In this document: piece by piece, positions 10,254-20,502 of the stretch | How positions within the stretch are numbered: the first letter of the stretch is position 1 | Layout: each line of letters opens with the position of its first letter | Source: Emiliania huxleyi CCMP1516 | Taxonomy: Eukaryota; Haptophyta; Isochrysidales; Noelaerhabdaceae | DNA length: 64,000 nt | Direction of reading: 5' to 3' | Assembly (NCBI RefSeq): GCF_000372725.1 | Contig: NW_005200169.1 | Coordinates: 62,252-126,251 of the forward strand | Notes under the pieces: model-generated | Told to the model about the DNA's origin: nothing | Seen by the model: the letters and a program-made list of their open reading frames with translations, nothing else | Database searches by the model: none | Translations under genes and position numbers: made by a program

Positions 10254-12313
10254 TCACCCGCGCGGTTCCTGCGTCGGCGGCGCTGCCGGGCGCTCGCCCA
10301 GCACCGAATGCTTCAGCCGGTGCAGCGCGACCCAGACGCCCACGCCGACCAGGGGCATGCCGCACCCGAGCGCAACCTCCGGCTGGACGGGCAGGTAGCC
10401 GAGTGTGTGCGCCGCCTTTGCGGCGTAGCCGAGGACGCCGGTGGAGTAGTAGGTGATGGCCACAACAGAGAGCCCCTCAACGCACTCCTGCAGCAGCAGC
10501 TGCGTGCGCGCCGTCTCCTTGAGCTGCTCGAGCTGCTCCACGTTCTGCGCCTGCTGCTCGACGGTCAGCCGCGCGCGGAGCAGGTCGATGGTGGTGCGGG
10601 AGGACGCGGCGACGGACGCGAGCCGCGCGGACATGGCGCTGCAGCTGCGCATCGCGGGCTGCAGCGCGCCCATGAGGAAGGACTCCAAGCTCGGCGCGCC
10701 TGTGGATCGTACCCGAGATGAGCCGAGAGAGCCCGAGGTTCGATCAGGAAGGGGCTCCCTCGCGCCCTCGAGCCGGCCCAGCCTCAGGAAGGAGACGCGG
10801 TCCTCGACAATCTTGGCGTAGGCGGCGGCGGCGGAGAAGCGGTAGCTCGCAATCTCTTGCACCCGCAACGCGGTGGCGGTGAGGCGCAGCAGACCGTCGA
10901 GCAGCCTGCGCTGCCCCTCGAGGTCGCACGCGCTCGAGCGGCGCAGCTCGTCGTTGACGCCCTGCAGCTGCGCCTGAGGACCAAGCCAGCCGTGTGCGTG
11001 AGTCCTCCGCTCCGCGAGATCTTTCGAGATCCGGACACACAATACGACTGGCGCCTGCAGCGCGTCCACACGCGGAGAGACGGAGCGCGCCAGCGGCTGC
11101 GCCATCAGCGCCAAGGAGCGGTACTTGTCCAGCTCGATCAGGCGCTGCACCACCTTGCCCGCCGCCGTGCGCTGCCCTGCGGCCGCCACCGCCAGGCCCT
11201 GCCGCACGGCGTCGAGCCCTCTGCCGCCGACGGGCGCGTGGTGCTGCCAGCGGGACGGGACCGCCTCGACGAGCCAGACGACCACTCTTAGCTAGTCGTC
11301 GATGAGTGGCTGGCTGACTGCTGATTCGCGCCTCGACGAGGAGCCGGACGAACCCGTCCTCGTGCGCGCGCCTACCTCCGCCCGCCCAGATTGCGCGAGA
11401 TGCCTTGACCGAGGTGCAGCCGCCCTCGTGCCTCGGGGGTCATATCTCGGGCCCTCTCGGGCCCTCTCGGGCCCTCTCGGGCCCTCTCGCGCGCCAGTCG
11501 GTCGTCACCCGAAAGTCGCCGTCGTCGACACTCGCCGCCGTCACAAAGCTGGAGCGGTTGAAGTGCGGCGAGTACTGGCGGATGTCGATGTGCGTCGGGT
11601 GCGGAGGCTCGCGCGAGACGACGGCGATGTGCGTCGCGGCGACCACGCGCCCCGGCAGGGAGTGGAGCCACCAGGCCGGCACCGCGGAGAGCGAGAGGGA
11701 GGGCGCCTCGAAGAGAGGCGACCCCTCCTCCGGGAGGGGCCGCAGGAAGGTGTACGTGCTCACCTGTAGGGGACGCAGGAGCGGGAGAGCGTGGGAGGCG
11801 GCGGAGGCGGGAGGAGGGGAGGTGGTGGCGTCGTGTGCGGCAGGGAGAGGCGGCCTCGGTGTTTTGCTCCCAGCGCAGCCTGCCCGCGCCACCGAGGTCT
11901 GCCGTGAAGAAGGTGGCGGACGCCTCTGGCGGCGGGACGAGGAAGTGCTCGCAGAGGAGGGAGAGGTGCGAATGCTCCTCTCGCGCCTCCTCTCTGGTCC
12001 GGCCGACCACGCACGCGGCCTCGATGCTGCTCGGAGGCTCAGAGCGGGTGGCGCTGTCGAGAAGGTGGCGCTGCGAAAACATCGGGAAAACGACGCCCTC
12101 GAGCTCGAACGGCTCCTTGTGCGTGGTGGTGATCGCCGTGACGGCGCAAGGCAGTGCGTCCAGTCTCGGGAAGGGCCTTCCGTGGAGGACTCCGGCGACG
12201 TCCTTCCGCAGAGGGTGCTGCGAAATCGGATGATGCGAGGCGCGGGCGGCGACTGTGCAGACGCTACGCACCGAGCGGGTAGCGGCTCGGCTAGACGTCA
12301 CCGTCGCTCGCAT
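10254..12313 (-). CDS. DUF3422 family protein, probably mitochondrial
   Basis: Six exons: 12313-11855, 11763-11495, 11371-11332, 11264-11055, 10973-10766 and 10699-10254. All five introns use a GC donor and AG acceptor. The start HPLRKDVAGVLHGRPFPRL, the motif DLGGAGRLRWEQNTE followed after splicing by VSTYTFLRPL, the LDKYRSLALMAQPLAR helix and the C-terminal VEGLSVVAITYY with a membrane segment match the DUF3422 family, known mainly from proteobacteria as a cytoplasmic-membrane protein of unknown function. The first about 30 residues (MRATVTSSRAATRSVRS...) are Arg/Ser/Thr-rich without acids, like a mitochondrial presequence. Length (about 540 aa) is somewhat above bacterial members because of this leader. 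The ATG at 12313 faces the SWC2 gene across 219 bp. Confidence 0.85.
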
Positions 12314-12532
12314 GTTGCAGCTCGGTCGGTTCTCCAGAGCAGTGTGCCAGCGGCCACCGCGAGTCTGACTCGAGATCCGGATTTGATCGAATTCGAGGCA
12401 ATCGGCCTCAAGTACCCTCATCCACCGCTTTTCAGACGGTTCGTTGTGATTGTTTCGTGAATCGAAAAAATAAAGAAAACTTGGCGCGTTAGGTCGCGCT
12501 CCAGCGCGCCCCGGCCGACCTCTCCGAACAGC
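12314..12532. promoter_or_regulatory. Probable bidirectional promoter between DUF3422 and SWC2 genes
   Basis: The 219 bp separate two divergent ATGs. The segment is AT-richer than flanking coding DNA (for example 12440-12480). No TATA box at a clear position is visible on either side. Confidence 0.4.
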
Positions 12533-13713
12533 ATGTCCTCTGACGGCTCTCCGCCGGCGTCGCCGCCGGCGCGGCGCGCGCCCAGCGCGCGCGCGTCCAA
12601 GGGCAACCGGATGGCGAGCCTCATCGCGCAGGAGGAGGACGAGCGCGAGGACGACGCGGACAAAGAGTTTTACGAGCAGGACTTTTGGGCGGACGCGGAG
12701 GAGGACGCGGAGTACGCGATGGAGGCGGACGACGAGGGCGCCGACTCCTTTGACTCCGACTTTGGAGACTCCAGCGAGTCGGACGGCGACGACGGCGAGG
12801 AGGAGGAGAAGGCGGCGCGCAAGGCGGCAAAGCCGAAGAAGCGGTCGGTGTATGTGGACCCGAAGGCGCGCGCGGACAAGCAGGCGGCGGGCGAGGGCGG
12901 CGCGGGCGGCGGCGCGGCGCCGCGGCCGCGCAAGCGCCCTCGCAGCGAGTTGGCTGGCCTCGACCCGATCGTCGCCCGCGGCTCGCTGCGCGCCTCGACA
13001 AAGGACGCGACGGCGCAGGCGCGTGACCGCTCCGCGCCGCCGCTCCGCCCGCGCGACGCCTCGCGGCCCCGCCACACCGCGGCCGCCCCTCGCACGACCT
13101 CGCCCCGCCGCTCCTCTGCCGGGTGGTGGTCGGGAGAGGAGCGATCCCCCCTCTCTCTCGCCCTCACGGTAGGCGCAAGAGAAGAGGCGGCAGGCGATCG
13201 AGCTGGCGGAGCGGCGCAAGGGGGAGGGGAGGGGGCAGGCAGGCAGGCGGGGCGTCGAGCTCGTCCGCCTCACGCAGGAGGAGATCCTCGCTGAGGCCCG
13301 CAGACCCGGCCTCGCCCACTCCGCCTGGCTGGCCATCTGTTTGAGCCGTCCCCCGGCCTTGCTTGCAGGCGGCGCAGACTGAGATCATCAACCGCGCCTC
13401 GCTCGAGCAGATGCTCCGCGTCGAGGAGGAGAAGCGGAAGGTGGTGGTGCGCGACCGCCGGACGAGCGGGCCGCGTGTGGTGACGAAGTCCACCCGCGAG
13501 GGAGACTCCGTCCGCACCTACGTCACCTTCACCGACGGACCGCTGCCGCCCGCCATCGACGACGTCGCGCCCGACTACCCGCCGCAGGTCAAGTGCGCCG
13601 TGACCGGGCAGCCCGCGCGCTACTTTGACCCGGCGAGCCGCTCGCCCTACGCGACGCTGGAGGCGTTCCGCACGCTGCGCGGCGAGCGGCGCGTCCGGCC
13701 CTCCGCGTCGTGA
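12533..13713 (+). CDS. YL1/SWC2 (VPS72) subunit of the SWR1/SRCAP chromatin remodeller
   Basis: Histone H2A.Z-binding subunit family. Exons 12533-13018, 13173-13295 and 13369-13713 keep phase 0, and both introns are GC-AG. The N-terminus has the YL1 opening RMASLIAQEEDE, then DKEFYEQDFWADAEEDAEY, an acidic tract and the basic segment AARKAAKPKKRSVYVDP. Next comes GSLRASTKDATAQAQEKRRQ, where DNA-binding/HSA-like contacts occur in homologues, and RLTQEEILAEA. The C-terminal YL1_C domain (KCAVTGQPARYFDP, SPYATLEAFRTLR) is intact. Length about 317 aa, normal for the family. Expected in the nucleus with SWR1-complex partners, which are not in this window (the SNF2 gene at its end is of another type). 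Confidence 0.92.
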
Positions 13714-14726
13714 GCGTGAGGAAGGCGCGGAGCTCGCATGTGTGGGTTGCGGTGACATTTTTAATCTAGAACTGAGTGCCAGTTCGGAGAGCGCGGACAA
13801 TGGGGCACTCGGCCGGGCGGGCTCCCGCCTGGCGGGGGTCATGCGTCACACTCACAGCACCTTTTACCGCCGGGTGCGACGAGAGCGAGAGTCGTCAGTC
13901 GTGAGTCGACGGAGAGAGAGAGCAGAGAGCGCGGAGCAATCCGTAACAGTGGAACCTACAATACACTAGACAATCACGACCGCAAAGCTAAGCCGCGACG
14001 CAGTGTGACATGCGCATGCCACATGCCACACACGAAGACGAACCGGTACTCGAGAACACACACTGACGGCACTTCTCTCTGCCAAAGAGAGAGTTCCTGC
14101 GCGGACTACTCGTGCACACGAAAGCCCTAGGTAGTTAACTAGACGCTCCGCGGTCCACGTCCTGCGGCGTGGGTGTCGCCCTCGTCCTTTTCAGTTCGCC
14201 ACATGGCTTGGCGCTCCTCCTTTAGTTCGCCACTGGCTTCGCGCTCCTCCTTTAGGGAGGATCCCTGGCACTGCCACTTGGTTTTTTTCTTTTGACTTGC
14301 AGCAAGCCAAACTGTGGCCGAGTTCGCATGGCGAGATCTCGTCTCTCTCTGCCAAACAAAAAACTCTCTCTCAAAACAAACCAAAACAAACCAAACGAGT
14401 TTCCACGGGCCACCAGTGACGCCCATCTCTCCCTCCGTCTCGACACTCGAGTAAGTCGTCCTTTGTTTTGGTTTTAAGTTGTTATTGAGAAGAAAAATAC
14501 CTCGTATAGTCTCATTTTAGTCAAGTGCTCGTATGACCCAAACAGACCTCTGAGCTCTCTGTTGTTGAGACGAAAATGCCCCCTTTCTTAGCTCCCACCC
14601 GGCCCTGGAGGCGTGCGGTTACCCCTCCCGGGCGGCCCCGGCGAATTTCGGAGACACTTTTAGCCATAGCGAGAGCGATACAGTAGGGACGCAGCGATGA
14701 CGTCCCCTGAGTTCCTCAACTGCCCT
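13714..14726. other. Convergent 3' intergenic region with a small tandem repeat
   Basis: It lies between the stops of SWC2 (+) and the dynein chain (-). At about 14190-14255 a 31-bp unit (TTAGTTCGCCAC...GCGCTCCTCC) is present twice. There are A/T-rich patches near 14345-14400 and 14465-14520. No credible coding sequence. Confidence 0.4.
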
Positions 14727-16670
14727 CTACCGCCCGGCGTCGGCGCCTGTGACCTTCTCCAGCGCCGCCAGCTGCTGCGCGGCCGTGCAATCGCTCGGCT
14801 CGGCGAGGTATCCCGTGAGCGCGTAGACCCCCACCACGCCATTGTCTCCGCCTAGACAACACGCTCAGAGAGGTTACGCCCTCGTCTCATCGTGGGCGTG
14901 AAAGGGGCCAGAGGTGTCAAGCAGCGGTCGGTTATGGGCGACGGGAGAGAGGGTATCCGAGAGGTTGCTCGCACCCGCCACCAGCACGGGCGACGACGGC
15001 GCAAAGGAGACGCACGAGAGCCGCGTCCCGTCTAGCTGATCGGTGTGGATCGGGCTGATGGTGCTCTGCGCGAGGTCCCAGATGTCGAGCCGCCCGTCGC
15101 CCGTCGCCGAGGCAAAGATGGTCGCGCTGCTCGGCGACCACGCCACGTCGCTCACGGGCTCCGCGCTCGGCTGTGTGGCAGAGGCGGGGTGGTCAGCGAG
15201 GCGGAGGCGACGCGCAAGGCACGAGATGGTCAGGGTGGCAAACGGCGCGCACTGCACCCTGGCTGTGCCTCGGCTGAACACATGGCAGCGACTCCTGTTT
15301 CGGTCGTCTCTCGCTTCCCTCACTAAGCCACATCTCTCGCCTGGAAAGTAAAAAGCGCTGCCGCCTTCTCGGCGTCCCACAGCTTGATCGTCCAATCCGC
15401 CGAGCAGGAGAGGAAGGCGCCCGCACCAAAGGGCGACCAACGCACACGGTAGACGGGGCCGCTGTGCCCAAAGTAGTGCGCGAGCACCTGCTCGCGGCCA
15501 GCGGAATGTAGGGGGGGGTAAGGAGGGTGGGTGGGTGGGGTGGGGTGGGGTGGGGGGGGAGGCGGAGCGGGGGCGCAAGGCGCCTGCTCATTGTAGGAGC
15601 GCGAGCACTTGTGCACGTGCCCGTCCTCGGTGCCGGCGACGTACAGCAGGTTGTCGGCGGCGTGGAAGTCGAGACAGAGGCCCGCCGCGCGCCGCGAGAT
15701 GGTGCCACGTACCGCTTCGCCCTGCCGCGCCACGCGCCGGAGGACCATCAGGTCGGTGTGCTCGAGCCCCTTCTGCACGTTCCACTGCGTCACCTGTGCG
15801 GCGAGATGGCGGGCTAGAAGGTGGAGGTGTGGTGGTGGCATGGCACCGGGGGCGAGCGGAGTTTCGCGAGGCGGCAGGGTGAAAGGAGCTGCAGGAGGGC
15901 AGTGCGCACCCTCCCGTCGGTAGAGATCGAGACGAGTGCCTCGCCGAGGCCCTTGCCCTCGGCGACCCATCGGAGGCCCCAGACCGGGTCGGTGTGCTTC
16001 CCGCCTGCGTCGATGAGTCTGGTGCCATCACCGCCGGTGTCGACGACTCGCCCGAGGCGCCATTCTCTCTTGCCTCGCCGAGCGATGCGGCCGATGCTAC
16101 CGGCACCGACACCGAGTCGTCCCGCACGTCTCTCAAGGCAGAGGCTCCAATCAGGCCCGAGGAGCCTCCGGCGCCCTCCGAAAAGGATGTGCCGCCCGCA
16201 CCGGATATCGAGGCAAGGGGGAGGTCGGCAACGGATGCACTGGGATCGATCAGCGCGGCGCGGCTCTCGCCGTCGCCGGGCGCGTCGAGCAGGCTCCGTG
16301 GCGTCACGTCATTGCCCTGCGAGTCGAGCACGACCACCTGCGGTCATATCCGAAGGGGTCACTCGGCACCCATGCCCTCACGCGAGGGATATCTTCACAT
16401 GAACATGAACATGATGCTGCAAAAAGGATGTGGGTGCACATTATATTGGTCGGGCAGCATTTTGCTCGTGAACGTTCCAGCTGCCGTGTCGACTGGTCTG
16501 CCCTATTCCATTCGGCGCACCTGTGCCCTGCCTGCTGCGCCTGAGGCCCTCCGGGAGGCACTCCCTTTGGCAGAAGCCTTGCGACCGCGCAGACTCGTCT
16601 CACGCGAGTTGAGCCGCCGCGACTGGCTACTGTTCTGCCGCCGCGACGACAGCGCCGAGCGCTCACTCAT
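14727..16670 (-). CDS. Axonemal dynein intermediate chain, IC138/WDR78 (DNAI4)-like, apparently shortened
   Basis: Intermediate chain of the inner-arm I1/f dynein, in the flagellar axoneme. Exons: 16670-16521, 16337-about 16052, 16004-15910, 15793-15584, 15487-15341, 15170-14975 and 14851-14727. The basic, Ser-rich N-terminus (SRRQNSSQSRRLNSRETS) leads to VVLDSQGNDVTPRSLLD, typical of WDR78. The WD-repeat part has KHTDPVWGLRW, VTQWNVQKGLEHTDLM, ISRRAAGLCLDFH, GTEDGHVHKCSRSYNEQ, CSADWTIKLWD, PVSDVAWSPSSATIFAS and DGRLDIWDLAQS. The segment that should hold the linker and first propeller blades between the DVTP region and KHTDPVW is missing: only about 100 low-complexity residues stand there. 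The protein would be about 400 aa against roughly 800 in animals and green algae. This is either a real short form, a rearranged copy or an assembly collapse. Confidence 0.82.
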
Positions 16671-17370
16671 GGCGTGAAACGCGCTCGGCCGCCCAAAAGT
16701 AACGGCTAACAAATAAAAAGAATTTTAATCCACAGCCTCTCACGACACTGTCTCACGACACTGGGCACGGGACTGGCGCGCACTTTACGTTTTCGTGCGA
16801 CAATACAGGTTGCCCGCCGAAAAGAAAGCCAATTCGGCTTGGGCCCTCGGGGGCCTGCGGGCGGCCTTCTCTCGAGGTCTCGAGATACACAAAGCGGCCA
16901 ACAATACAGGGGGCCCTTCACACAAATCTTAACCCCGGTCGCAGATCGCACGCACGGACAGTCGAGAGGAGGAACAGACGTCCCCACCTTTGGCTTTGCA
17001 GGATTTTAAGGGTGAGGGGGAAGGGCGCATCGCACGCGGAGAGCACTTGGAGCACTTGGAGTGCAGTCATTGGACGAGTGTTTACGTCCACAACAACTCT
17101 GACTACAAGCGACCTGAGGGAGGGGTAGAGTGTAGAGCGGCGTCGGTCGGGCTGTTCGGCATTCTCTGTTCACAGTAGGGTGATAAGAAACAAGAACCTC
17201 GCATGCGACGACAGTGAGGGTGTGAGAGACAGACCCAGGGAAGGTCTTTCACTACCTTACAGCCCCTGCCTGAGCTCAGGCTCGACAGACGTCGGTTTAT
17301 CTCGGTTTGACTTCACACCGAGCCAGCTGGGAGTGGCTGCGGATAGCAGACCGCGGGAGGTCGCTGTGTA
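16671..17370. other. Intergenic, probable divergent promoter region
   Basis: About 700 bp between the ATGs of the dynein chain (-) and the DUF3593-DUF2499 gene (+). It holds the dispersed AGCACTTGGAGCACTTGG motif (17041-17072). No ORF resembles a protein. Confidence 0.4.
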
Positions 17371-19708
17371 ATGAGGCTGCTCGCTACTGCCATCGCCGCC
17401 CGGCCGCTGCTTGTGCCGCGTGCGGCGCCGGCCGCGCTGCTCGACGTCGAGGCCGTGGCGAGCGTGCACACCACCCTCGGCGACCTGAGCAGCACTCTGG
17501 CGTTCGCGGATCAGGCCGGAAACCTCGCAGGCACTCTCTTCCCGCTCTCTTTGCCGCCGTACCTCCTCTTCCTCTACTTCATCTGCCAGGACTGCAACGG
17601 CCTCTCGCCCACCGCCAAGGCCGGCTTCACCAGCCTGCTCGCGTTTGTCTTTGCCACCGTCGCGACGTCGGTCGTCGCCGTCAAGTCCTACGGCCTCAAC
17701 CTGGCCAACGTGGACTGGCTGCACTCGGGCGCGGAGCAGCTCCTCTCCTTCACAAACGTTTGCAACGTCCGCAACGCCTCACGCTCCGCCCTCGCCGCCT
17801 GCTGAGTCAGCCTCACCTCGGCTCATCTCGGAGCTGTCTCCAGGTGGTCGGCCTCAAGCTCACCCTCGACGCCTACTCGGCGGGCGGTGGCGCGACGCCT
17901 CCCCCGTCGGGTGGCGCGCTCTCCTCTCCCGCCTTCAAGCTCATCGGATGCGCGGCGGCGGCAACCTGTCTGGCGACGTGGGCTGCGGCGGGCGGCGTGC
18001 TGGAGGGGCACACCCAGTACCTGGGAGGGGCAGGAGCAGCAGCGCGCGGACTTGCGCCCGTGCCGCCGCAGCCGCGCCTGCTCACCGCTGCATATGCCGC
18101 CCTCAGGCAACCTGCCCGGCGGGCTGTGGACGGTCGGCTTTGCGGAGCCAGCCAACGCTCTGTCGGTGCCGCGCGTGTGCCTCTCCTCGGGGGAGCAGTC
18201 GAGGAAGCTTCTCTGAACCCTCCCCCCCCTCTCCCCCCTGGCGCCTCCCTGCAGGTGCCGACTTGGACGATCCACGTCTCTTCGCTGCTCGAGTGGCTCG
18301 TCGCCATGGGGCGAGAGATAGGGGAGATCTGGGGAGATCTGGGGAGATCTGGGGCGAGGAGACGACAGACTTGCAGAGACTACTGTGCGGACAGTAGCAG
18401 GGACCAGCAGAGAGGAGATGCCTCTCCCCTCGGCGAAGCTCGGGCTGATCTCGGCTGAGCTCCTCCAGGCTCGTCTGGCGGCTCGGCACCGCCTCGGGCA
18501 ACCCAAAGTGGAGGGGGCTCACTTGGGGCATCCCTCCCCTCCCCTCGCCGTCTGCCAGCCTCGGCACATCTCTGGCCAACCTCGGGCGAAGCTTCGATGA
18601 ACAGGCATGACCCCGAGCCCGCGCTTCCGTGAACTGGAGTCTGTTGCTGAGCCGTGAGTGAGAAGCGAACAGGCATGATCCCGAGCCACTCGTCTGGCGT
18701 CTGCGCTTGCGTGTACCACTTCTTCTACAACGCAGAGAGCCTGCAGTTCATCGTCCTCGCGCAGGCGAGATGAGCCGAGAGGAGCCGAGAGGAGCCGAGA
18801 TGAGCCGAGATGAGATGAGCCGAGATGAGCCGAGATGAGCCGAGAGGAGCCGAGATGAGCCGAGATGAGCCGAGATGAGATGAGCCGAGATGAGCCGAGA
18901 TGAGCCGAGATGAGCCGAGATGAGATGAGCCGAGAGCCTGCAGCGCATCGTCCTCGAACAGGCGGCGAGGGAGGGGGGGGGAGGGTGGGGGGGGGGGGGA
19001 GGATTGCCGCCTCGCCCCTTCACCGCCGCCTTCACAGCCGAGGTATATAAAGAGACGCCGTCCCCTGCAGCCCTTCACCTCGCCCCTCCACCGCCGCAGC
19101 TCCTCCTCGCCAGGCGGCGCTCACTCTGCTCGGCAACTGCACCCTCGCCTTCGCCGCGTGGCGCCTCGCCGCCTCCAACGGCTACGCCTTCTCGCTGCCG
19201 TCGCTCGGCGATCCGGGCGGCGGCGAGGCGGCCGAGGAGCAAGAGGGCGCCGCCGCCGCCGCAGTGGCGAGGGCGGCGGCAGCGGACACACCGGCCGCCG
19301 CCGCCGCCTCTGCCGCCGCCTCTGCCGGCGTGGACGGCTCGGGCGGCGATTTGAGCGGTCTGCTCCTCGTCCTCGCCGTGTCTGTGGCGAGCTCGTGGTC
19401 TATAGTCGTGACAGGTCGACATACACTCGGAATGACCGCCATAGTATCACAACAGGCGAGCTCGTACGTGATCAAGTACGGAGAGACGCTGCTGCCCGTG
19501 GTGGCGGAAGGCGACTCGCTGGCGGTGCAGGCGCGCCGCCTGAGAGGAAGAACAGATCGTTAGAGCTGCAGTCAAGATGGATGAGTCTTGTGGTTCGCTG
19601 GCGGTGCAGGTGCTCGCGCCGCTGATGGTGGTGGCGGCGACGGGCTTCAACTGCTGGAAGTGGTGGCAGCGCTCGCAGGAGGACCGCGACTTTGGCGGGC
19701 TGATCTAG
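17371..19708 (+). CDS. Fused DUF3593-DUF2499 membrane protein, plastid type
   Basis: Exons 17371-17757, 17844-about 18020, 18107-18165, 18255-18310, 18469-18527, 18673-18764, 19114-19386, 19456-19530 and 19610-19708. Exon 1 gives a DUF3593 domain (LFPLSLPPYLLFLYF, ANVDWLHSGAEQLLSFTN). After a long linker, exons 4-7 give DUF2499 (VPTWTIHVSSLLEWLVAMG, GNPKWRGLTWG, MIPSHSSGVCACVYHFFYN, LTLLGNCTLAFAAWR). The C-terminus adds SSYVIKYGETLLPV and a final membrane span. Both families are known from cyanobacteria and plant plastids as separate small membrane proteins of uncertain function, so a thylakoid or envelope location is likely. No clear bipartite leader is present, and an upstream leader exon may be missing. 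Five of eight introns use GC donors and several carry copies of exon ends. The exon 2 end is unresolved. Confidence 0.8.
18765..19113 (+). repeat. Intron built of GAGATGAGCC minisatellite and duplicated exon ends
   Basis: About 170 bp of (GAGATGAGCC/GAGAGGAGCC)n follow the donor. Then comes a second copy of the preceding exon end (GAGAGCCTGCAG..CATCGTCCTCG..CAG, 18934-18963), a G-run, and two related CCTTCACC..CCGCCG blocks before the acceptor. The same GAGATGAGCC unit appears in introns at 24.84 kb and, variant, at 24.1 and 56.5 kb. Confidence 0.8.
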
Positions 19709-20502
19709 CGGAAGCACCGCTACCGCCACCGCTGGTCGCCTGTTTTTCTTTGCATAGGGCCAGGGGTGGCAAAAGCATGTCCTGCATGCAGTGCCCGTAG
19801 TGTTACCGCTGCCGTACATGTAGTGCCCGCGTGAATTCTTCTTCGCTAACCAGCATAACCATAATCAATAAACAAAAGAGCAGGCATCTCCAGGAGAGAT
19901 GGGCGACGCACGAACACAGAGGCACAGCACGCACGCCGCCTCGTTCCCTTGATTTCTTTTCGCATCAAGAATGGGGCGGCTGACCAAGAAAGAATTCTCT
20001 GTGGGGCACACAGGTTCGAAAGAAACATGGTATTAACAACGAAGGCGCTCTCAGAAAGAAACCTACTCGTTGGGCTGCGAAGCACGCCCAACATAGCGGG
20101 TACTTTCCGAGGCGCATTTCTCGAGTAGAAAGAAACTCCCGCACCCGCTTCCTTTGCCTGCGACACGTGTGGTCAAGAACGGCGGAACGCTTTTGCTTTG
20201 GTATAGATAGGGCTGAGATTCTTCGGCAAATGGCACACATGGAGTCGGGGGCGAGCGGCTGCCAAGGAGGCGCGACTCTCAGGTGGCTCCATCACGTCGC
20301 ACAAACCGAGACAAGACACGTTGCTGTGGCGACACAGTAAGACCACAGACGCACATGCATGCCGTAATCGACACGCCCCATGACACGCAGCCTCGCCAAT
20401 GTCTCGCGCGGCACATGCATGCAGTAATCGACACAAGCCCCATGGCACGCAGCCTCGCCAATGTCTCGCCTCGCCTCAGGTCTGCTGCCTCACGCATGGC
20501 AC
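19709..20502. other. Intergenic with a tandem duplication
   Basis: No gene seen. At 20348-20469 a unit of about 60 bp (CACATGCATGC(A/C)GTAATCGACAC ... CGCAGCCTCGCCAATGTCTCGC) is repeated twice. An AATAAA-containing AT-rich stretch (about 19855-19870) may serve the upstream gene's 3' end. Confidence 0.45.

Noticed and set aside
11372..13336. 654-aa minus-strand ORF as one protein
   Set aside because: It combines exon 1 of the DUF3422 gene with antisense of SWC2 and intron sequence; family matches require splicing instead.
19042..19052. TATATAAAG as a TATA box
   Set aside because: It lies inside an intron of the DUF3593-DUF2499 gene, between duplicated exon-end fragments; no gene starts just downstream.
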